Assembly: GCF_000169195.2 (NCBI RefSeq)
Contig: NC_016023.1
Span: 2,604,001 to 2,668,000 of the forward strand
Reading direction: 5' to 3'
Source of the DNA: Heyndrickxia coagulans 36D1
Lineage (GTDB): Bacteria > Bacillota > Bacilli > Bacillales > Bacillaceae_C
DNA length: 64,000 nucleotides
Below are positions 58,762-64,000 of this stretch, piece after piece; the stretch's first letter is position 1; every line of letters starts with the position of its first letter. The notes beneath the pieces were generated by a model that saw nothing but the letters and a program-made list of their open reading frames with translations, did not search any database and was not told the DNA's origin. The translations under genes were made by a program, and so were the position numbers.

Positions 58762-59616
58762 ATGGAACATTTAACAGTCGGTGAAATGACACTTTACTGG
58801 CTCGATGGTGGCGTCACGCATCTGGATGGCGGTGCCATGTTTGGCGTTGTTCCGAAACCGCTCTGGTCGCGGAAATATCCATATAATGAAAAAAACCAGA
58901 TTGAACTTCGGACAGACCCGATCTTTTTTCAGCTGTACGGGAAAAACATTCTCATTGAGTCCGGGATTGGCAACGGAAAACTGACAGACAAGCAGAAGCG
59001 GAATTACGGCGTCACAGAGGAGTCGCAGATCGACCGTTCATTAAGCGCATTCGGGTTGACACGGGAGGATATCGACATTGTGCTCATGACGCATTTGCAT
59101 TTTGACCATGCATGCGGCTTGACCATGCCAGATGATACAAATGGATATGTCCCTTCATTTCCAAATGCCGCCATCTATGTATCTGAAACGGAATGGGACG
59201 AAATGCGTCACCCGAATATCCGTTCAAAAAGCACGTATTGGAAGGAAAACTGGGAAGCAATCCAGCATCAGGTGCAAACGTTTAAAGAAGAGGTTACCAT
59301 TGAAGGCAAAGTCCGGATGGTACATACAGGCGGGCACAGTGACGGGCATGCGATTGTAATGGCGGAGTCCGGCGGCGAGAAATGGATCCATATGGCAGAT
59401 CTTTTGCCGACGCACGCGCACCGCAACCCGCTTTGGGTGATGGCTTATGATGATTACCCGATGACCTCCATTTTTCAAAAACAGAAATGGATTGAAGAGG
59501 CGATCCGGGACAATGCCTGGTTTGTATTTTACCACGACGCTGTCTACCGGGCGCTGAAGTGGGATACGGACGGGAATATGATAGAAAAAGTGGAACGTGA
59601 AAAAATGCCCGTATAA
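58762..59616 (+). CDS. ytnP: metallo-beta-lactamase-fold hydrolase YtnP (lactonase-type)
   Basis: This 284-aa MBL protein has the metal motif [11 protein letters not shown] (about 111-121), further ligands in [12 protein letters not shown] (about 192) and the late YHDAVY (about 255). YtnP of B. subtilis is a quorum-quenching lactonase that inactivates Streptomyces signals; substrate here is inferred. ATG 58762 follows AGGAGGGAGAAG. Longer frames upstream run through array H and are not the gene. Confidence 0.9.
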   Translation: MEHLTVGEMTLYWLDGGVTHLDGGAMFGVVPKPLWSRKYPYNEKNQIELRTDPIFFQLYGKNILIESGIGNGKLTDKQKRNYGVTEESQIDRSLSAFGLTREDIDIVLMTHLHFDHACGLTMPDDTNGYVPSFPNAAIYVSETEWDEMRHPNIRSKSTYWKENWEAIQHQVQTFKEEVTIEGKVRMVHTGGHSDGHAIVMAESGGEKWIHMADLLPTHAHRNPLWVMAYDDYPMTSIFQKQKWIEEAIRDNAWFVFYHDAVYRALKWDTDGNMIEKVEREKMPV

Positions 59617-59621
59617 AGTGG

Positions 59622-59656
59622 TAAAAAACGGTGAACAAAAGGTCCACCGTTTTTTA
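59622..59656 (+). terminator. ytnP terminator
   Basis: The arms TAAAAAACGGTG and CACCGTTTTTTA flank a 10-11 base loop. Confidence 0.9.
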
Positions 59657-59849
59657 CTGCCGCGTATGGGAAAAGATCCGTGCCGATTTTTGCATGGCAT
59701 AAACCCCTGCGGCTTTCCTGCTAAACCGACCCGGTAACGAGAACGCGCCGTTTTAAATTTCACATCGAAATGCATCTTATCCTGTTAAATGAACAACCAT
59801 CCAGCAAAGGGCCGGCTTAAAAATGTGAGGAAGCGCGGGATTTACATGG

Positions 59850-60645
59850 AGTGCGTCTACGTTAAGGAAGCACGGAAAAAAGATGGGCCTTTCTTCACCT
59901 AGAGCCTGTCTACATTAAGAAAGCAAGCAAAAACAAGGCGCTTTCTTAATCTAGAGCCTGTCTACGTTAAGGAAACGCGAAAAATTGAGGATCTTCCTTA
60001 ACCTAGAGTGCGTCTACGTTAAGAAAGCGCGGAAAAAAGACGGCCTTTCTTTACATAGAGGGCGTTTACGTTAAGGAAGCAAGCAAAAACGAGGCTCTTG
60101 CTTTACATAGAGGGCGTCTACATTAAGGAAGGATGGAAAAACGAAGGCCTTTCTTAACATAGAACCCGTCTATGTTAAGGAAGCGCGGAAAAACGAAGGT
60201 CTTTCTTCACATAGAGTGCGTCTACGTTAAGGAAGCATGGAAAAAAGATGGCCTTTCTTTACATAGATCCTGTCTACATTAAGAAAGCAAGCAAAAACAA
60301 GGCGCTTTCTTAATCTAGAGCCCGTCTACGTTAAGGAAGCACGGAAAAACGAAGGTCTTTCTTCACATAGAGCCCGTCTACGTTAAGGAAGCGCGGAAAA
60401 TTGAGGGTCTTCCTTAACCTAGAGGGCGTCTACGTTAAGAAAGCGCGGAAAAAAGACGGCCTTCCTTCACATAGGGCGCGTCTACGTGAAGGAAGCACGC
60501 AAAAATGAGGTTCTTCCTTCACCTAGAGGGCGTCTACGTGAAGGAAGCGCGCAAAAACGAAAGCCTTTTTTCACCTAGAGCCCGTCTACGTTAAGGAAGC
60601 GCGAAAAATTGAGGATCTCCCTTCACATAGGGCGCGTCTGCTTTC
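59850..60645. repeat. 52-bp tandem hairpin array C3 (16 units)
   Basis: Same family as the arrays at 23.9 and 27.2 kb. Marks (TCTACG or variant) fall at 59856, 59909, 59961, 60013, 60065, 60117, 60169, 60221, 60273, 60325, 60377, 60429, 60481, 60533, 60585 and 60637: all steps 52 bp except one 53. Left arms vary between ACATAG, ACCTAG and ATCTAG while right arms keep TCTACGTTAAGGAAGC. It lies between convergent ytnP and the PepSY gene. Confidence 0.95.
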
Positions 60646-60679
60646 CAATAAAATATTCCGAAGGGTGCCAGTTTAAAAA

Positions 60680-60868
60680 TAGCAGTAGCTTATCCTGCTT
60701 TCCCGCATAGAGCCGGCAAGAAAAGCCAGCCCTAAGCCGGGATCTCCGAAACAGAGCCGGTTACCATTCAGCAAAATCCTGTAGAGCTGGCGAGAAAAGC
60801 CAGCCTTAAAGGATTCTGCTTTTCCAGCCATCCGGCACAAGCCGGTTTAAAACGGATTTGCTTTTCTG
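60680..60868. other. intergenic region with a short imprecise repeat
   Basis: GAGCCGGCAAGAAAAGCCAG (about 60711) and GAGCTGGCGAGAAAAGCCAG (about 60785) are near-identical and about 74 bp apart; no gene is seen. Confidence 0.5.
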
Positions 60869-61180
60869 TTAAATCGGATAGACATCGAGGACGGTACCGG
60901 TTTTGGCGTCGGCAATAAATTCGTACTGCTTCTTCTCTCCGTCTTTTGTAAGCGAAACCCCGCCCTTATAGACCCTCGTTTTAAACGGGTACTTTTCATA
61001 ATCTTCCTCTGTCATTTGAATCCAGGAACCGTCAATCGGACCGTTTTCTTTAAACGCTTTCTTAACTTTTGCAAGAACGGTTTCGGCGGATACGCTAACA
61101 GTACGGTGCAATGTTTCATTGACGGCATACCCGGCGGCTGCACCCACAGCGATACCGGCGATAAAAGTTTTCCAATTCAT
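60869..61180 (-). CDS. PepSY-domain small membrane-anchored protein
   Basis: This 103-aa protein has one hydrophobic N-terminal span with small residues (FIAGIAVGAAAGYAV, about 5-19) and a C-terminal PepSY-like domain ending YEFIADAKTGTVLDVYPI. ATG 61180 follows GGAAAGGATAGGAGAAAG; the longer frame adds a non-hydrophobic start without a site. PepSY domains often inhibit or chaperone peptidases, and the divergent neighbour is a peptidase, which is suggestive only. Confidence 0.78.
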   Translation of the reverse strand: MNWKTFIAGIAVGAAAGYAVNETLHRTVSVSAETVLAKVKKAFKENGPIDGSWIQMTEEDYEKYPFKTRVYKGGVSLTKDGEKKQYEFIADAKTGTVLDVYPI

Positions 61181-61384
61181 CTTTCTCCTATCCTTTCCTC
61201 TGCAATTAATCAGAATAAATCGGTGCTCCCCCTCATTATATACTTTCAAGGCGGTAACCGAAAATGAATTCACTTACAAAAGTACAAAATGAAGTGAAAA
61301 TCTGGCAAGAAAACCACCCATTATGTAAAATAAACCTTGTACATACGGTATGATAAAAAAATACAGAAACGAGGAGTAAAAAGC

Positions 61385-62458
61385 ATGGAACAAGAAACGC
61401 TCGATTTATTTAAAACGCTGACTGAACTGCCAGGCGCACCGGGTAACGAGTCGGCCGTCCGCCAGTTTATGAAGCAGGAGTTGCAAAAATATTCGGATGA
61501 AATCATACAAGATCATCTCGGCAGCGTCTTTGGCGTAAGACGTGATCAGGAAGACGGGCCAACCGTGATGGTGGCAGGGCATATGGATGAAGTTGGATTT
61601 ATGGTTACATCCATCACTGAAAATGGCATGATCCGCTTTCAAACACTAGGGGGCTGGTGGAGCCAGGTGTTGCTGGCTCAACGCGTACAAATTTATACGG
61701 ATAACGGTCCTGTCATCGGTGTTGTTGGTTCAATTCCGCCACATTTATTGGATGAAAATCAGAAATCCAAACCAATGGACATTAAAAATATGCTGATTGA
61801 TATCGGCGCAGATGACCGTGAAGATGCTGAAAAAATCGGGATTCGCCCGGGCCAGCCCATCTTGCCGGTTTGCCCGTTCACCCCAATGGCCAATCAAAAG
61901 AAAATTCTTGCTAAAGCTTGGGATAACCGCTACGGCTGCGGCCTCTCCATCGAATTGTTAAAAGAACTGCAGGGTGTAAAACTTCCGAACACGCTTTATT
62001 CGGGCGCTACGGTTATGGAGGAAGTCGGGACGCGCGGTGCACAGACAGCAGCCAATATGATTAAGCCGGATATTTTCTTTGCCCTGGATGCTAGTCCCGC
62101 CAATGATGCGTCCGGCGATAAAGAACAATTCGGGCAGCTTGGAAAAGGCGCATTGCTGCGGATTTACGACCGGACGATGGTGACACATAAAGGCATGCGC
62201 GAGTTTGTTCTCGACACAGCCGAGAGCAATGATATCCGCTACCAGTATTTCGTAGCCCCGAATGGCGGGACAGATGCCGGCCGCGTTCATACTACCAATG
62301 AAGGGATCCCGAGTGCTGTGATTGGGGTTTGCGCCCGCTATATCCATACGCATGCCGCGATCCTTCATGTCGATGACTATGCGGCAGCCAAGGCCTTGAT
62401 CGTGAAATTGGTACAGGCCTGTGACCGTTCAACCGTTGATGCGATCCGCAGTAAATAA
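61385..62458 (+). CDS. ytoP: M42-family aminopeptidase (glutamyl aminopeptidase-like)
   Basis: This 357-aa dizinc aminopeptidase has ligand motifs [12 protein letters not shown] (His near 65), [11 protein letters not shown] (Asp near 179), [11 protein letters not shown] (Glu pair near 211), ALDASPAND (Asp near 234) and [13 protein letters not shown] (His near 320). M42 enzymes form dodecameric shells that trim peptides. GAGGAGTAAAAAGC precedes ATG 61385. It matches B. subtilis YtoP. Confidence 0.93.
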   Translation: MEQETLDLFKTLTELPGAPGNESAVRQFMKQELQKYSDEIIQDHLGSVFGVRRDQEDGPTVMVAGHMDEVGFMVTSITENGMIRFQTLGGWWSQVLLAQRVQIYTDNGPVIGVVGSIPPHLLDENQKSKPMDIKNMLIDIGADDREDAEKIGIRPGQPILPVCPFTPMANQKKILAKAWDNRYGCGLSIELLKELQGVKLPNTLYSGATVMEEVGTRGAQTAANMIKPDIFFALDASPANDASGDKEQFGQLGKGALLRIYDRTMVTHKGMREFVLDTAESNDIRYQYFVAPNGGTDAGRVHTTNEGIPSAVIGVCARYIHTHAAILHVDDYAAAKALIVKLVQACDRSTVDAIRSK

Positions 62459-62519
62459 TAAAGAAATATTCGATTTTCCTGAGGCAAAAATGCCCGAAAT
62501 ACAGAGGTGAAAGAATTTG

Positions 62520-63044
62520 ATGATTGCAATTGGTTCGACCAATCCGGCAAAAGTGTCGGCTGTCCGGAAAGCCTTTGAAGTGCTTGACGGGCAGAAAATG
62601 GAATTTGTGGCTGCAGGTGTGCCATCCGGCGTAAAAGAACAGCCTTTTTCCGACGAAGAAACGCTGCAAGGGGCCATTAACCGCTCGAGGGCGGTCCTGG
62701 CAGCAAAAAATGCGGATATTGGTATTGGTCTTGAAGGTGGCGTGGTGGAAACCCCGCATGGCTTGTTTCTCTGCAACTGGGGTGCAATTGTCGTGGAAGG
62801 AGAAGAACCCTTCATCGCCGGCGGAGCAAGGATTCCGCTTCCGGAAGAAATCGCGGTTCGTTTGCGGGCAGGCGAAGAACTCGGACCTGTAATGGAAAAC
62901 TATGCAAAAAAAGAAAACGTCCGCAAAAAAGAAGGCGCAATCGGTGTCTTCACCAATGAACTCGTCACGCGCGGCGACATGTTCACCCATATTACAAAGA
63001 TGCTTTTGGGACAGTTTCTGTATCAGAAAAGAGTTGAAAAATAA
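62520..63044 (+). CDS. DUF84 family inosine/xanthosine triphosphatase
   Basis: This 174-aa protein has the DUF84/YjjX features IAIGSTNPAKVSAVRKAF (about 2-19), SDEETLQGAINRSR (about 46) and GIGLEGGVV (about 69). The family hydrolyses non-canonical purine NTPs such as ITP and XTP, cleaning the nucleotide pool. GAGGTGA lies 8 bases before ATG 62520; a TTG one codon earlier is possible. It follows ytoP by 61 bp and may share its transcript. Confidence 0.88.
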   Translation: MIAIGSTNPAKVSAVRKAFEVLDGQKMEFVAAGVPSGVKEQPFSDEETLQGAINRSRAVLAAKNADIGIGLEGGVVETPHGLFLCNWGAIVVEGEEPFIAGGARIPLPEEIAVRLRAGEELGPVMENYAKKENVRKKEGAIGVFTNELVTRGDMFTHITKMLLGQFLYQKRVEK

Positions 63045-63171
63045 GTAAATATTTCAATATCCAAAAGATATCTCAAGGCTTTTAAATTCAGTAACGAAAA
63101 TCTTTGCTGGTCAAGTACTGGCGATTTAAAATTGTAGAAGCGTGTTAATATGGAAGGGAGGAGGCATTGAA

Positions 63172-63765
63172 ATGAAAAAAGTTAGTTTGCTCGTATTGGT
63201 TGTTGTTCTGATTGTGATTGGTGGGTTCTTTATATTTCATCACAATCAAAGTCAAAACGTATCAAGTGATCGAAGTCATCCTGAAACAAACTCCTCCACG
63301 CAGCCTAAAGATAAAGCACAAAAAAGGGACACAAGTAAGAATGAAGCAGATAATTCAGCTTCCGGTTCAACCACAACGGGAAGTGATGATCAGAAAAGTT
63401 CTGCAGGTCAGGTAGAAGAAAACAGCTCCTCATCAGCATCAAACCAGTCTGACAATTCAAAATCAGACCAACCAACATCAGGAAATTCATCGGCATCGGA
63501 AAATACAACAAAGAATCATGAAGGAACATCGAACAAAGGCACAAGTTCCAATTCCAATACCGATAAGACCAATCAGGCTGTAAACCGGCCGAACGGCGCC
63601 TGGGTAACAACGTTCGAGAAAGAATTATATAAAGGTTATCACGTCACGCCCAGTCACTATAAGTATATTGGCAACGGTAATTGGGAAGTTTGGGTAAAAG
63701 AAGTGAATACCGGTGAATACCCCTATGTAACGGTGAATCAAAAGACAGGGGATTTTCATGGCTAA
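63172..63765 (+). CDS. membrane-anchored Ser/Asn-rich protein with small C-terminal domain
   Basis: This 197-aa protein has a single N-terminal hydrophobic anchor (about 4-23, LLVLVVVLIVIGGFF) without lipobox, then a linker of about 110 residues made mostly of Ser, Thr, Asn, Lys, Asp and Gln, and a C-terminal domain of about 55 residues (WVTTFEKELYKGYHVTP through YPYVTVNQKTGDFHG). The end resembles the strand pattern of PepSY-like or repeat-type extracellular modules, but I cannot name it. GGGAGGAGG precedes the ATG. Its AT-rich codon choice differs from the men and yt genes and suggests lateral origin. Confidence 0.75.
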   Translation: MKKVSLLVLVVVLIVIGGFFIFHHNQSQNVSSDRSHPETNSSTQPKDKAQKRDTSKNEADNSASGSTTTGSDDQKSSAGQVEENSSSSASNQSDNSKSDQPTSGNSSASENTTKNHEGTSNKGTSSNSNTDKTNQAVNRPNGAWVTTFEKELYKGYHVTPSHYKYIGNGNWEVWVKEVNTGEYPYVTVNQKTGDFHG

Positions 63766-64000
63766 TCGTTCCAGATGGCCTTATTGGTTAAGAGTCCTTC
63801 AAATTAAAACTATATTTCATTTCATCGGAATATTTAGAAGCATGGTTATAAAGTCAATGATTGAAGAATCAAGATGCAGCGTATCATTCATGGGAGTCCC
63901 CCCTTGGGTATCGATTAAGAGTCCGTTTTTGCTCTGAAGCTTTGGACACCCTATCATACCAGGGGGCTCTTTTTGTGCAAACACCAAATTTCTTTGATTA
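63766..64000. other. window end, no gene supported
   Basis: A GC-containing inverted element around 63945-63970 (CCCT / AGGG then CTCTTTTTG) could be a terminator. No reading frame with a ribosome site is seen before the window ends. Confidence 0.35.

Noticed and set aside
58381-59616. 411-codon frame ending at the ytnP stop
   Set aside because: The first 127 codons translate array H; ytnP has its own strong site at 58762.

Overview
The window looks like chromosomal DNA of a Bacillaceae member, most probably Heyndrickxia (Weizmannia/Bacillus) coagulans. I base this on recall of the 16S variable regions, on a tRNA cluster matching the Bacillus subtilis trnB order, and on gene blocks matching the B. 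subtilis men and ytk-ytz regions. No database search was possible, so the species call is an inference.

Layout. 1-4.2 kb is a low-GC accessory stretch: a small membrane protein, a WsaF-like glycosyltransferase, a possible remnant of a Cys-rich peptide gene, a two-gene Xre regulator/membrane protein unit, and about 1.4 kb of eroded coding DNA. 4.06-11.1 kb is an rRNA operon with tandem promoters (16S-23S-5S) followed by 20 tRNA genes. 11.2-20.3 kb holds menaquinone synthesis: menA divergent from menFDHBEC. 20.6-23.8 kb holds a DUF1540 peptide, a Zur-box-controlled zinc-binding lipoprotein, yidD, dps with a sigma-B-like promoter, a DUF6154-like gene and ytkD. 24.5-27.1 kb is the ytlACD ABC importer. 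28-32.3 kb holds gntK, a flavodoxin-like reductase, a fused ytmA-ytmB frame and a degenerate Nudix gene. 32.4-37.8 kb holds pckA, SAM-riboswitch-controlled metK, and asnB. 38.2-44 kb holds ytoA, ytpA, ytpB, ytqB, ytzC and an MFS transporter. 44-49.9 kb holds T-box-controlled leuS, two membrane proteins, cse60 and murJ. 50.5-63.8 kb holds ytzE, pepV, dat, thpR, a ytlQ-like gene, ytmP, ytzH, trmB, ytnP, a PepSY protein, ytoP, a DUF84 NTPase and a Ser/Asn-rich anchored protein.

The genes are mostly housekeeping: quinone synthesis, gluconeogenesis, methionine/SAM, asparagine, leucyl-tRNA charging, envelope lipid II flipping and peptide turnover.

The most unusual content is between genes. At least eleven intergenic stretches are tandem arrays of short imperfect inverted repeats (potential hairpins). 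Five arrays, in three unrelated-looking sequence families, keep a period of 52 bp over 8-16 units with almost no indels. Other arrays have periods of about 48, 55, 65 or 78 bp. At four genes (DUF1540, pckA, ytqB, murJ) the gene's own 3' end is a unit of, or is copied into, the adjacent array. I know of no described element with this organisation, and it is the main candidate for something new here.
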